A DNA stretch of 64,000 nt from Buddleja alternifolia (Eukaryota; Streptophyta; Magnoliopsida; Lamiales; Scrophulariaceae): assembly GCA_019426215.1 (NCBI GenBank), contig CM033406.1, positions 4,355,001 to 4,419,000 of the forward strand. The letters run 5' to 3'. Positions 9,799 through 21,684 of the stretch are shown piece by piece. The notes below the pieces were generated by a model. It made no database searches. It saw nothing but the letters and a program-made list of their open reading frames with translations, and was not told the origin of the DNA. The position numbers were made by a program, and so were the translations under genes. The first letter of the stretch is position 1; each line of letters starts with the position of its first letter.

Positions 9799-12430
9799 CC
9801 AAATATTGATCTGGCATCTTAGACTAGGCCATGTCGGCGAACATAAAATTCAAAAAATGGAGAAAGATGGACTAATTGGTCCATTGGGATTGGATCCCTA
9901 TCCTACTTGTGAATCTTGTCTCAAAGGAAAGATGGCTAGATCCCCTTTCACAGGGACTTTTGAAAGAGCCTCACCAATCTTAGGTTCAGTGCATACTGAT
10001 GTTTGTGGACCATTCGGAGAAATGGCTCGAGGAGGTTTCCTTTACTTCATCACATTCACTGATGACCATTCAAGATATGGTCTGGTGTACCTGATGAGGC
10101 ACAAGTCTGAATCTATTAAAAAGTTCAAGGAATTCAAGGCTTTAGTGGAAAATCAAACTAGTCATCATATAAAAACTCTTTGATCGGATCGAGGAAGAGA
10201 ATATACGAGTGATGAGTTTGATGCATACCTTAGAGAGAATGGTATAGTATTACAGCTCACACCTCCAGCGACACCACAGTTAAATGGAGTTGCAGAGCGA
10301 AGGAATCGGACCCTGTTGGACATGGTTTGCTCCATGCTCAGCTTAACTGACTTACCCATTTCACTGTGGGGTCATGCGCTGCTTACAGTTGTACACATTT
10401 TATATAGATGTCTGTCCAAGTCCATTTCTAAGACTCCATATGAGATATGGAGAAATAGAAAACCAAGTCTTAATCACATCAAGATTTGGGGATGTCCAGC
10501 TTATGTCAAAAAGACTAAAGTGGACAAGTTGGAGGCTAGATCCTTGAAAGGGCGTTTTGTTGGATATCCTGAGGATTTAATGGGATACCTCTTTTACCTG
10601 CACAATGATCAAAGGATCGTTGTAGCTTTACAAGCCCACTTTCTTGAAGATGAGTTCATTCAAGAAGGAGTAGCGGGTAGAAAGATTTTTCTCGAAGAAC
10701 AAAATAAGACTCGAGTGGATACATCCACACAGGAAGTGAGAACTGATCCTTCTGTAACACAACCACAATTGCGAAGGTCAAGTAGAATACCTCAACCGCC
10801 TGAGAGGTATGGATATCTAGTACAGGGGGAGCTGGATCTTCATTCTGCATTAGAGGAAGATCATGGAAATGATCCCTCTACTTATGATCAAGCGATAGTG
10901 GATGTGGATGCTACTAGATGGTGTGAAGCTATGCAAACTAAGATGAATTCGATGAATGAAAACCAAGTCTGGAAACTTGTGGATTTTCCTGATGGGGTAA
11001 AACCAATTGGGTGCAAATGGATCTACAAGAGAAAGATTGGTGTTGATGGCAAGGTTGACACCTACAAAGCCAGGCTAGTGGCGAAAGGGTAAAGTTAAAA
11101 AGAAGGAATTAAGTATCAAGAAACCTTTACGCTAGTGGCATGATCAAATCAATAAGGATTCTACTTGCAATAGCGGCACACCTAGACTATGAAATATGGC
11201 AAATGGATGTCAAAACTGCTTTCCTAAATGGATTCCTAGAATAGGATATCTATATGAAACAACCTAAAGGTTTTGTCTCTGAGGACCATATTCATAAGGT
11301 GTGTAAACTTGAGAGATCTATTTATGGACTCAAACATCTCGTAGCTGGAATCTACGTTTTGATAAGGCTATCAAAGGATTTGACTTCATTAAAAATGAAG
11401 ACGAGCCATGTGTTTACAAGAAGGTTAGTGGGAGCAAGATAACATTTCTTGTGTTATATGTGGATGACACATTACTCCTAGGCAATGATATTGGAAAGGT
11501 TACCACTGTTAAGAAGTGGCTTTCGAGTGCTTTCTCCATGAAAGACTTTGGAGAGGCAACTTATATTCTCGGGATGTGACTCTATAGAGATCGAACAAAT
11601 AGAATGATGGGTCTCTCTGAAGCCCTATACTTAGAAAAGGTCCTAAAGAGATATAGGATGGAGGATTCTAAGAAAGGGTTCCTGCCAATAAGGCATGGGA
11701 TACATCTCTCGAAATCTATGTGTCCTCAAAGCGAGTAAGATAGAAAAGAGATGAGCATTATACCCTATGTATATGTTGTGGGTAGCCTGATGTACGCGAT
11801 GCTGTGTACTAGACCTGACATAGCTTATGCAGTAAGTGTTGTTAGTCGATTTCATGCAAACCCTGGCAAGGAACATTGGATAGCTGTGAAGAATATCCTA
11901 AAGTATCTAAAGAGAACTAAGGATATGATTCTCATCTATAGGAGTGGTAACCTGAGAGTGGACGGGTACACTGACTCGAATTTTCAATCAGATGTCGATG
12001 ATCGAAAATCCACCTCAGGATTCGTATTCACCCTCAATGGTGGGGCGGTGACTTAGAAAAGTTCCAAGCAAAGCACAACCGCAGACTCCACAACTGAGGC
12101 TGAATACATAGCTGCGTCTAAGGTAGCTAAAGAGGTTATTTGGCTTAGGAACTTCATAGAAGAACTTCAAGTGGTTCCTAGCATAAAGCTCCCGTTGCAA
12201 CTTTATTATGATAACACTGGAGCAATAGCGCAGGCAAGGGAACCTAGGTCTCACAACAAGTCCAAACACATCGCAGGAGATATCACATCATAAGAGAGAT
12301 CATTGCACGAGAAAAAAAATCTATTCAAAAAATAGCCTCAGCCGACAATGTTGCTGATCTATTGACCCAACCATTGGCACAGGCGGTGTTAGATAAACAT
12401 CTCGAAGGGATGGGTATTAAATACCATAGC
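9799..12430 (+). pseudogene. Copia A2 pol: integrase, RT, RNase H, decayed
   Basis: This begins in the integrase zinc-binding region (IWHLRLGHVGEHKI, then CESCLKGKM) and runs through the core (SVHTDVCGPF), the C-terminal part (WGHALLTVVHIL), the linker, RT (motif A QMDVKTAFLNG, YVDD at 11457-11468) and RNase H (DGYTDSNFQSD, SGFVFTLNGGAV). It lacks gag, protease and a 5' LTR. Breaks include TGA in place of the core Arg codon at about 10182, TAA at about 11090, TAG after FLE near 11243, and TAG in place of Trp at about 12055. Several are one C-to-T or G-to-A step from the family codon. It ends in a polypurine tract and an A-family LTR. Confidence 0.88.
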
Positions 12431-12442
12431 AAATGGCATTGA

Positions 12443-12455
12443 GCAAGTGGGAGAT
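12443..12455 (+). other. A2 polypurine tract
   Basis: GCAAGTGGGAGAT lies immediately before TGTTAGAG and is identical to the tract of B1. Confidence 0.85.
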
Positions 12456-14078
12456 TGTTAGAGTATATGGCCTCAAATGCTAAAAAGAGGATAGATTTAT
12501 AGGGCATTGACTTGTAACTAAACAATATCTTTTAGTAATATAAGGCATTATTTTGTTGTTTCTTATAGGCATATGTAAGTTTTTAATAAACAACGTAAAG
12601 TCCTTGATAATAAGGCAAACCTTCTACTTCCTATGGGTTAGGAAGAATGGAATAGAAAAGTTTGATCCTTATTATCTAAAACTTGTGCGCAAATCGAAGA
12701 GAGTATTGACTGGACATCAATATTGGATAAAGACTTGTATGATGTAAGTTTTACAGAGAAAGTTCCAGTCAATCACTATGTGAATGGTAGTGGAAACTTA
12801 TGTCATAGACATCGCAGTTAGACTGATATGTTCGAACACAACTCACATCAGTTTCATCACATGGGTTTTCACTCACTGACAGTCAATAATGAAATTGATA
12901 AGTTGTGATAGGTACGCGTGGACCTTAGACCTGAGGAATCAAGTTGAAGATGTACTTGTGACATCAAGTCTGTCATTAGAGTAGTTAGATCCAATTCACC
13001 CTTTGGTGGGATCGACCTCGAAGTGCTACTTGATGGGCAAGTAGTAGTCTTAACTGATTAGCAAAATGGAATTTTTTTCTCTGATAAGTGGATGAGCTAA
13101 ATCTCCTACGCAGTCATAAATGAGTGAGGTTAAAAGACTTTGGCCAAAGCATAAAGAGATAATCATGTTAGACATGAAGGTATACTCATAGACCTCGATT
13201 CATTATGAGCTAAGCATATGGTCAAGTTCTGTGAGTTTGACTTAACCATGACTCTCACTTGATTGGGATATATGAACAAAAAGTTTATACTCGTACGGTA
13301 TTCACAGCATAAAAGGTTTGGAATGATCCTAATCATTCGTTCTCCATTGGGGTACGATGTGAGCTAGGGGTCTGGCTAGGTGTTACTCACATCCTCTTGG
13401 TTTCCTCCCAATTGCCTTTTGAGACGAACCTAAAGAGTCGCGCTTAAAGGAATTGCAAAAGGAAAAATCATGGAATAGACTTGAGAGAATTTTTCAGTAT
13501 TGGATATCGAAATTAATTATTTAATCATTAGATAATCTTATTAATTAAGTTAATGAATGAATTAATTTCTTAGAGAAAATTAATTATAGAATTAACATAG
13601 ATTTAATTAGTTATTTAATTAATTTATTTATTGGATAAATAAATTAAACAAACAAACATGGACTAAAGCCCGAAGGCTTTCTAAAGCCTAAAGTGGGCGT
13701 CCATATGAGGGTTAAAGCAGCCTAGGGTTATTATTTCATAGTGTAGTATAAATATGCTACTTAGTGGAAATAATAACAAGGCTCCTACATTAACTTTCCC
13801 TCCAAGTCAAGAAGTCTTTCAACTCTCTCTCTCTCCCCTAGCCAATTTCAAGGGAAGAAAAAAAGAGGATTTTTTGCTTTGATTTTCGGCGTGGCAATTT
13901 AGAGACACTGACTATTTTACTGTTCAAGAAAGGATCAAGAAAGCTGGTTCAGAATTCAAGATACGTGAAGAAAGGTACATGAATTCAAAACACAATTTGA
14001 ATATGTGAAGTCGAGATGAGGCACTTGGGCTTTTCACTTTTATCTTCCGCTGGGTTTTTTATTCATTAAAATCCAACA
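12456..14078 (+). repeat. A2 3' LTR
   Basis: This LTR of about 1.62 kb runs TGTTAGAGTATATGG to AAAATCCAACA and is the same family as the A1 LTR, in opposite orientation. A TATA box candidate (TATAAATA) is at 13747-13754. The right flank is RT sequence of another copia (F), so A2 was inserted into F. The left side of A2 is lost, so no target duplication can be confirmed. Confidence 0.85.
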
Positions 14079-15003
14079 AAGGCTCTGACAAGGACTAGGG
14101 AAAGTGGTCTGAAACCATGGAATCTAAAATTGAATCCATGTACTCCAACAAGGTTTGGACTTTGATAGACCCACCACACGGCATTAAGGCCATTGGTTGT
14201 AAGTGGGTACACAAATGCAAGTTGGGTGAAGATGGAAACGTTACCACCTTCATGGTTTGCTTTGTGGCGAAGGGTCATACTCAAAGGCAAGAAATTGAGT
14301 ATGAGGAGACTTTTTTTCCAGTCGCGATGACCAAGTCAATTAGAATTCTATTAGCCATTTCTGCCTATCTTGATTATGAGATTTGGCAAATGGATGTGAA
14401 AACAGCTTTCCTCAATGGAAACATTGATGAGGAAATCTACATGGAATAGGGTTTCACATCCATTGGGAGCTAGCACAAGGTGTGTAAGCTACAAAGATCC
14501 ATTTATGGCTTGAAACAAACTTCTTGAAGCTAGAATTTGAGATTTGATGAAGTTGTAAAGGAATACAGCTACATCAAGAATGGTTATGAACCATGTGTGT
14601 ACAAGAAAGTTAGTGGGAGAGCCATAAACTTTTCGGTACTGTACGTTGATGACATTCTTCTCATTGGAAATGATGTAGGATTGTTGCAATCAATGAAGGT
14701 TGGTTGTCAACCTAATTTTCAATGAAATATATGGGAGAATCATCATACGTTCTTGGTATGAAGATAAATCAAGAAAGGGAAAGTAGGTTGCTAGGACTCT
14801 CCCAATCTAAGTACATAGAATGAATCTTGAATAAATTCAAAATGGAAAATTCTAAGAAAGGATTTGTTCTGGTGAGACATGGAATCTCTCTTCCCAAATT
14901 CATGTCCTCTAGACACCCGAGGAAAGAGAGAAGATGTCAATCATTCCCTATGCTTCGGCAATAGGAAGCATTATGTATGCTATGCTATGCTATGTACTAG
15001 ACC
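14079..15003 (+). pseudogene. Copia F reverse transcriptase fragment
   Basis: The fragment enters just upstream of RT (KWSETMESKIESMYSNKVWTL has its family match in B2) and continues through QMDVKTAFLNG (motif A) and LYVDDILLIGNDVG (YVDD at 14642-14653) to the start of RNase H (YASAIGSIMYAMLC). Both RT catalytic motifs are intact, but stops occur near 14448, 14474 and 14527, with frameshifts after 14700. It is cut at about 15003 by unrelated leader sequence of element G. Confidence 0.82.
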
Positions 15004-15806
15004 CATGTATTGAGTACGAATAACACTAAAATAAATTCCTAACCCTTTTTCCTCAAAAAGTCAAAATTCAATATTCTCTTGACTAGCACTGGTGGAGAAA
15101 ATCGAGGGTACGAGCTAGAGTGTCGATAAACTCGGAGGCGCTAGGGCAATTCGGAGAGGTGTAGCAGGGAATAGCTTAAAAAGACGTTGTTGCATTAAGT
15201 TTTTCGACTGGTAAACACGATAAAACCTTCCTTTAGGATAGTTTTGAATTCGATGGTACCATGTCTGCCTAGCTCTAATTTGGGGATGTCTCTTTTATTT
15301 TTTAAAAGTATTTTTTCCGCTGTGCCGACATCCCCAGGGTTGTACCGGTCCCAACATAAATAGCGTTGGGCTTGGCCTAGCGTGGTAAGTTCTAGGCCAA
15401 GCCCAACTGTTATTTAAAAATGAAACTGGGCTGGGACCAGCATAATTAGTTATGTCGGGCTTGGCCCAACAATTTAATTGGGTTACTCTATTGTGAAAGG
15501 AATTATGTGGGTTTGACCCAATTAAAGTTTGACCAAACTATTTATCAATTGCGAAACCCTAATTAAATAAAAATGTTCATTTCAACTTCTAAATTGGATT
15601 TAGTGAATAAAATAAATTGGATTTAAATTTGTTCAAATTCTAAATTGGATTTAGTTAAGTAGTTAAAATTGGATTTAAATTTATTTTAAATTGGATTTAT
15701 TGAACAAGTTAATTGGACCTAAGTTTTAAAATTAAATTAGATTTATTAAAATTGTTTTAGATGCCAGTTAGTTTGTTTTACATGATATTGCTATGTGTTT
15801 AGATTA
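15004..15806 (+). other. Copia G 5' region: probable LTR end and leader, part 1
   Basis: No coding sequence is seen. The first ~340 bp may be the 3' end of a 5' LTR: TTTTTTCCGCTG near 15312 resembles the end region of the A2 LTR. I could not find a clean primer-binding site. Bases 15590-15700 repeat AAATTGGATTTA several times. The block continues beyond solo LTR C1 at 17431. Confidence 0.5.
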
Positions 15807-17430
15807 TGATAAGAGTCATTTTTACGTGTTTTTAAGCCTGTTGTGTTTATGTTTTAGGTTCATTTATCACTTGATTCTTGCCACATTTGCGTTTAATCCA
15901 TGTGTGAAGTGATTTCAGGTTGTAAATGGATGCAAACGAAGAAAGGGCGGAAAAACGACGTATAAAACAAGTTCCTGCCAAGATGTTTCTCACCTCCAAG
16001 CCCAAGCGCAGCCACAATCACGTCTGGGCGCCCGAACAAGCAAGAAATGAGCTCAAGTTACGCATAATCGCGCCTAGGCACGATTTTACCACGCCTGGGC
16101 GCGACATCTGCCACATCTTCCACGTTTGAGCGCCATTTATTTATGTTTTACGACCGAATTTGAGAACATTTTCTTATACAAAGTTGTAGATCTATGTCTT
16201 CTCTTTACGGGACAACTTGAATCTCTCAAATCGGAGGTCCGTGGAGAACGTTGTGATGAAAACACGATTGCTGCGCTGAAAAGCAAGAAAACGGTTCAGT
16301 GTTCGCACTGTGGCGCCCAGGCGCCGATTTCTCACGCCTAGGCGCCACCACCACCACGCCTAGGCGCCATTATGTGCGCCTGGGCGCCCCGCAACTTATT
16401 CCCCAAGCCATTTGTGCCACGTAGGCCGCGCTTGGGCACCGATATAACCGAATTTCAGTTCTATAAAGCTAAATTTTCAGCACATTAAAAGGGTTCGAAA
16501 TCTGGGAGATTGGAGGCGATTTGCTGGGTTTTGGGCCATTCTTCATCAACTCTAAGAGGCTAAGAAGGAGATCTAGCTTGGGATTGAAGCTCTTGACTCG
16601 GATACATCATCAATCAAGCAATATAGGGAGTTTTCATTTGTTTTTCATTACATACTTGTCTATGATTATGTACATGACTACATTAGGATCTTCTATGTTA
16701 TTGATTATGAGCTAAATTTGTGAGACTAAGGCCATGTGAAGGCCAATTTATGAGTCAACATATGTGAAGTTATTTTTTTGTATTAATTCTCCTATTGCTT
16801 TGTGTGTTAATTCTATGCTTTTATTCCAATCATGTGTTTGATCACCATATGCTTGCTATCTTGCCTAATCTAGTTGTTCGAGAGAAGATAGATTAGGGTG
16901 CAAGGGAATTAACACATCACCCGAAACAAATGAGGGATTGCTCCTAGAAATAGGTAAAGATTCCCGGGTGTTGTTAGCCGGATTTATTCGGGGAAGCTCT
17001 AGAACGTTAATGCGTGATTTTTGATTAGATTCTCGGATAGACATATTTAGAGAACCGTCAACTAATCATAGGATTGTTATGAGCCAAGACATCGGGTAAT
17101 AATTAATTTAGGAGTTTCCACCAAAGCAATAGGAGTCTAATAATTCAAGGAGTAACCCAGATAAATTGACGAGTAGATTTGGTTGTAGCATGTGCCTTGG
17201 TCATTTTATCATACGTGAAGTTTAATCCATAGCTTGTTCCCTCCTTTGGTCCTTCGTTTACTTAATTGTTTTTCTCTTATTTTACTTTAATTGTCTTTAC
17301 CTTAATTGCAAATCTTAAGCTAAAAATCCAAGTCCTTGAGGTTCGACAACCCGGACTTATTTTTGTCCACTTTTATTACTACCACGACTAGTACACTTGC
17401 TATCCAAGCACGTTAGGTTCTAGCGTGTCA
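15807..17430 (+). mobile_element. Solo LTR C1 (Athila-like)
   Basis: This 1624-bp sequence starts TGATAAGAGTCATTTTTACG and ends TAGCGTGTCA. It is flanked by the perfect 5-bp duplication GATTA (15802-15806 and 17431-17435), with no internal region. The same LTR is the 3' end of an Athila-like element at 31420-33015 and a reversed solo LTR at 42154-43829. A TATA box candidate (CTATAAAG) is at 16461-16468. It lies in the leader of copia G and is therefore younger than G. Confidence 0.92.
16010..16440 (+). repeat. Cluster of GCGCCYRGGCGC palindromes in LTR C1
   Basis: Short GC palindromes crowd the stretch upstream of the TATA box: GGCGCCCAGGCGCC at 16312-16325, CGCCTAGGCG at 16335-16344 and 16357-16366, and GCGCCTGGGCGC at 16376-16387, plus looser copies from 16020 to 16110 and near 16430. 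Copy 31420-33015 has weaker, mutated versions. Confidence 0.85.
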
Positions 17431-18078
17431 GATTAGATTACCCATGTGACTTTTTTTGATATAGTCACACACTTTAATTTGATTAAAGTTGTCAAACTAA
17501 ATTAGATTTATTTTGATACAATTAAATTAGATTTAATCAAGCTTTAGAAGGTGGGTTCACTTGTAGTGCATGGCGACGTCCTGGAATAAGGGGGTCATGC
17601 ATCAAAACGTGGTACTCTATCTTCTATAGTGCATTTGATGCTTTCATGTCGAAGCGAATTTCGTCACATATATCGAAAAAGGTTGTAAGGCGGGATTAAA
17701 TTGTTAGACTGAAAGGAGTTGATGGGAAAAATGACTCAAATGGATCACCACCTATATATCGAAAAAGGTTGCGGTTTAGTGGTCCATGAGCTAAAGGGGA
17801 TTGAATCATCGGTTGGATCGATTGGTGTAAGACACCACCTCAAAGATCTAACAAGCATATATCGAAAGAGGTTGCAACTTTCTTAGATCATTGAGGAACT
17901 CAATCACTCACTATGAATCCCATCCAACAAGGTTTTTGATTATTAGAGTGGGAGTGCAATATTTTGAGAAAAATAGTGGGAGTCAAGTAAATATTAAAAT
18001 CCTTGATTTTATTTGAAAGTACATAATAACACATCTAATCGTAAATCTTGGTATTTTCTGCAGTTTATTTCCTACACA
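17431..18078 (+). other. Copia G leader, part 2
   Basis: This untranslated sequence leads to gag. It carries the hairpin array listed separately (17657-17896) and ends in TGGTATTTTCTGCAG (AG at 18062-18063), a good 3' splice-site look-alike 15 bases before the gag ATG. Confidence 0.6.
17657..17896 (+). other. Three-hairpin array in the copia G leader
   Basis: The loop word TATATCGAAARAGGTTG occurs at 17669-17685, 17755-17771 and 17858-17874. Each copy is enclosed by a different inverted repeat: AATTTCGTC/GGCGGGATT (17657-17665 with 17689-17697, using G-U pairs), ATGGATCAC/GTGGTCCAT (17740-17748 with 17779-17787), and a 14-bp pair with one mismatch (17838-17851 with 17883-17896). Loops are conserved while stems differ and still pair. 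Confidence 0.75.
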
Positions 18079-18621
18079 ATGTCTAACCCTTTAATCGCAA
18101 TGCTTGAGAAAAATGTCCTCACTAGACCTAACTACTATTATTGGATCAAAATGCTAAGGGCAGAGCTCAAGAAGAAATCACTTGAGTATATTTTGGAGCA
18201 AGATGGTCCATCTTCACCTAGGGTTAGTGAAGGAAAGTCTGCTCTAAAAGCATATAAGAGATGGATCTCCGATGCCCAGAAGGTCAATGACTATATGTTG
18301 CATTCCATGAACAACGAATTGAGACGTATACATTTTGATGTGGAAAGTCCTAAGTCAATGATGCTACACTTGGAGGAAATGTTCCGGGAACATAGAAAAG
18401 CAATTCGATACAATTTATCGAAAGAGCTTTTCCAAACTAGAATGAGAGAAAACGATGAAGTTGCAAATCATGTTATGAATATAATATCCATGACAGGAAG
18501 ACTTCAGTCTCTGGGAAGCTACATAAATTTTCGTCTGGAAGTAGATCCCATTCTTCAATCTCTCCCTAAGTCCTTCTCTGCTTATGTCACTAACTTTGAG
18601 ATAGCTGACATAGGAGGATAG
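18079..18621 (+). CDS. Copia Gag of element G
   Basis: This encodes 180 residues starting MSNPLIAMLEKNVL, chosen because it matches the Gag starts of A1 and B2 and lies just after the leader; an upstream in-frame Met at 18013 would add leader sequence. Family features are RPNYYYWIKMLR, SKELFQTRMRENDEV and DPILQSLPKSFSAYV. The frame stops after IADIGG, but Gag-like codons continue (LIDLKDRLVYM), so the stop is probably secondary. In an intact element Gag and Pol would be one polyprotein. Without the zinc knuckle this fragment would lack the RNA-binding end. Confidence 0.8.
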   Translation: MSNPLIAMLEKNVLTRPNYYYWIKMLRAELKKKSLEYILEQDGPSSPRVSEGKSALKAYKRWISDAQKVNDYMLHSMNNELRRIHFDVESPKSMMLHLEEMFREHRKAIRYNLSKELFQTRMRENDEVANHVMNIISMTGRLQSLGSYINFRLEVDPILQSLPKSFSAYVTNFEIADIGG

Positions 18622-21600
18622 TTGATAGATCTCAAAGATAGGCTTGTATACATGCAAGGCCAATTGAGAAAGGAATGGAATGATGATACTTCACCTCCAA
18701 CTGGGCTACTTGGAGTAAGGATTGCTTGTGAAGACTATGAGCAAAGATCTAAATGCTCAAATTTTTAAAAGACGTGCCTCCACTGCAACGAAGTGGATGA
18801 ATGGAAGCATGATTGTCCTAAGCCAAGAGTTGAAAGCAAATCAGGTATAGAACTTTATGTTTTTATTCTATGATGACATTTTCTACTTCTTGGATTCTAG
18901 ATTCCGGAGCTAGTGCTCATATTTGTGTTTTGAACCAGGTTCTGGAAGAAAGTAGAAAGCTGGATAACGGAAGTAATGATCAATGTTGGAAGCTGACACA
19001 TCGTGGCTGCGATGCACATTGGAATTACTTCTGTTACATTATTTTCTGGACATCAAATAATTGTAGATGATTGCCTAGTTTTACCCAATGGGCTCAAGAA
19101 TCTTGTTTCTATTCCTATATTGGTCAGGAAAGGATATTTGTTTTCTTTAAAAAATAATTCTTGTGAAATTTATTTGGAAATAAGTGTGTGAGCTCTGCAT
19201 CTTTAATTAATGTTTTATACTATTTGAATGTCCAAAATCAATGTATGGTTAATACTATGACTAGAAAATGTAGTATGAATGAAGTGAACCAAAAACTCAT
19301 ATGGAACCTTAGACTGGGACATGCCGATGAATTTAAGATTCATGAGGTTGGAAAAATGTGGGCTTATTGGTCCACTTAGGTCTGACCCATATCCTACTTG
19401 TGAATCATGTCTAAAACGTAAGATGACAAGGTCACCATTCACAGGGCATTTCGAAAGGGTAAATGAAGTTCTAGGATTAATTCATGATGACGTTTGTGGG
19501 CCCTTCAAGGATGCGGCCTTTGGAGGCTTTCAGTAGTTTGTAACCTTCACAGATGACCACTCTAGGTATGGTCTAGTTTATTTGATGAAGTATAAGTTAG
19601 AAACACTTGAATGGTTCAAGGAATTCAAATCTTTAATTGAAAAACAAATGTGCCCAGTATTAAAACACTTCGATCTGATTGAGGTGGCGAATACATGAGT
19701 GCCGAGTTTGATGAGTTCTTAAAAGAACAAGGCATTGTATTACAACTAACTCCTCCAACAACTCCACAACTTAATGGGATAGCAGAAAGAAGGAACCGTA
19801 CACTATTGGACATGATATGTTCCATGCTTAGTTACACTGATTTACCAATTTCACTGTGCGGGCATGCTTTGCTTACAGCTGCACATATTCTGAACAAATG
19901 TCCCTCAACATCTGTTCCCACTACACCATATGAAATTTGGTTCGGTAGGAAGCCTATTCTCAAATACATAAAAATATGGGGTTGCCCCGCATGTGGAAAG
20001 AAGACTAAAGTGGAGAAAATAGAGGATAGATCCTTAAAAGGACGATTTGTCAATTTTCCCATAGATTCGATGGGATACCGTTTACCTGTAAAATGATCAT
20101 AGGATCATCATGGCCTTGCAAGCCTACTTTCTTAAAGAAGAATTCATTCGAGAAGGTAGTGTTGGTAGAAAGATTGTTCTGGAAGAACAAGACAATGCCC
20201 CTTCAGAGACATTAGTTCAAGAATCACAAACTGAACTCGAAATGACACAACTGTTGAAACGAGGATCTAGAAAAGTATCTCAACCGCCTGAGAGATATGA
20301 CTATCTATACGATACACATCATTATTTGTATGTTGTTGTAGAAAGGAGCCATGGAGATGATCCCTTTGACTATGATGAAGTAGCGACGGATATAGATTCC
20401 TCGAAGTGGCTTGAGTTTATGAAAGCATACATTGATTCGATGTATTTGAAATCAAGTCTGGACTCTTACTGATCTACCAAATGGTGTACGGTAAATTGGA
20501 TGCAAATGGATCTATAAGAGAAATATTTGGTCCGGATGGCAAGGTGGATGCCTATAAGGCCAAGCTGGTGCGAAAGGGTATAGTCAAAAGGAGGGCATTG
20601 ACTATGAGGAAACTTTTTCGCCAGTGTCCATGATCAAATCTATTCGAATTTTTCTAGCCATAGCTGCAAACTTAGATTATAAAATCTGGCAAATGGATGT
20701 GAAGGTCGCATTTCTAAATGGACACCTCAAGGAGGACATTTATATGCAGCAGCCAAGGGGCTTCATATCCGAAGCAGATTCTCATAAAGTTTTCAAACTC
20801 AATAGATCCATTTATGGACTGAAGCAAGCCTCTCGTAGCTGGAATCTACGATTCGATGAAGAAGAAAGGAAATATGGCTTCATCAAGAATGAAGATGAAC
20901 CATGTGTCTACAAAATGGTCAGTGGGAGCAAGTTGACATTCCTGGTAGTATATGTAGATGACATACTACTTATAGGGAATGACATAGGCTTATTGACGTC
21001 AGTTAAGACATGGCTCTCAAGCACGGTCTCCATGAAAGACTTGGGAGAAGCTACCTACATTATGAGAATTTGACTATATAGAGATAGAGCAAATAAAATG
21101 ATAGGACTCTCCCAAGCGCTCTACCTTGAGAAAGTCCTTAAGAGATATGAGATGCATAACTCTAAGGGAGGACTTTTGCCCATGAGACATGGTATTCATC
21201 TTTCCAAATCTATGAATCATAAAACGGATAAGGATAGGATGGATATGAGGAATACACCCTATGCATCGGCAATAGGAAGTCTCATGTACGCAATGTTGTC
21301 CACGAAACCAGATCTGACATATGTCGTGAGCATGGTTAGTAGGTTTCAAGCAAATCGGGGACAACAACACTGGACAACAGTGAAGTGTATCTTAAAGTAA
21401 TTGAGAAGAACTAAGGATATGCTATTGATATATGGAAATGGAGAATTGAAGGTGGATGGTTACACTGATGCAAATTTTCAATCTGATCCTAAAGACCTCA
21501 AATCCACCTCTGGGTACATATTCACTCTCAATGGTAGAGCAGTGTCTTGGAAAAGTTCCAAGAAAAGCACAACTACTGATTCAACAATCGAGGCAAAATA

Positions 21601-21684
21601 TGTGGCCGCCTCTGAGGCAGCCAAAGAAGCTGTTTGGATGACAAAGTGCATAGCTGAACTTCAAGTGGTTGAGAGGAAGCACTG
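18622..21684 (+). pseudogene. Copia G pol: zinc knuckle, protease, integrase, RT, RNase H, decayed
   Basis: Domains follow the copia order. The zinc knuckle (CLHCNEVDEWKHDC, about 18774) is degenerate, with the GH pair replaced by DE. The protease keeps WILDSGASAHIC (DSG at 18900-18908). The integrase has CESCLKRKM and a core start IHDDVCGPF, with a stop after GGFQ at 19536 and a damaged second-aspartate region near 19680. RT keeps motif A (QMDVKVAFLNG) and YVDD (20951-20962). RNase H has DGYTDANFQSD and ends abruptly after ELQVV near 21670. A deletion then joins it to the middle of an LTR. At least eight frame breaks rule out function. Confidence 0.85.
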
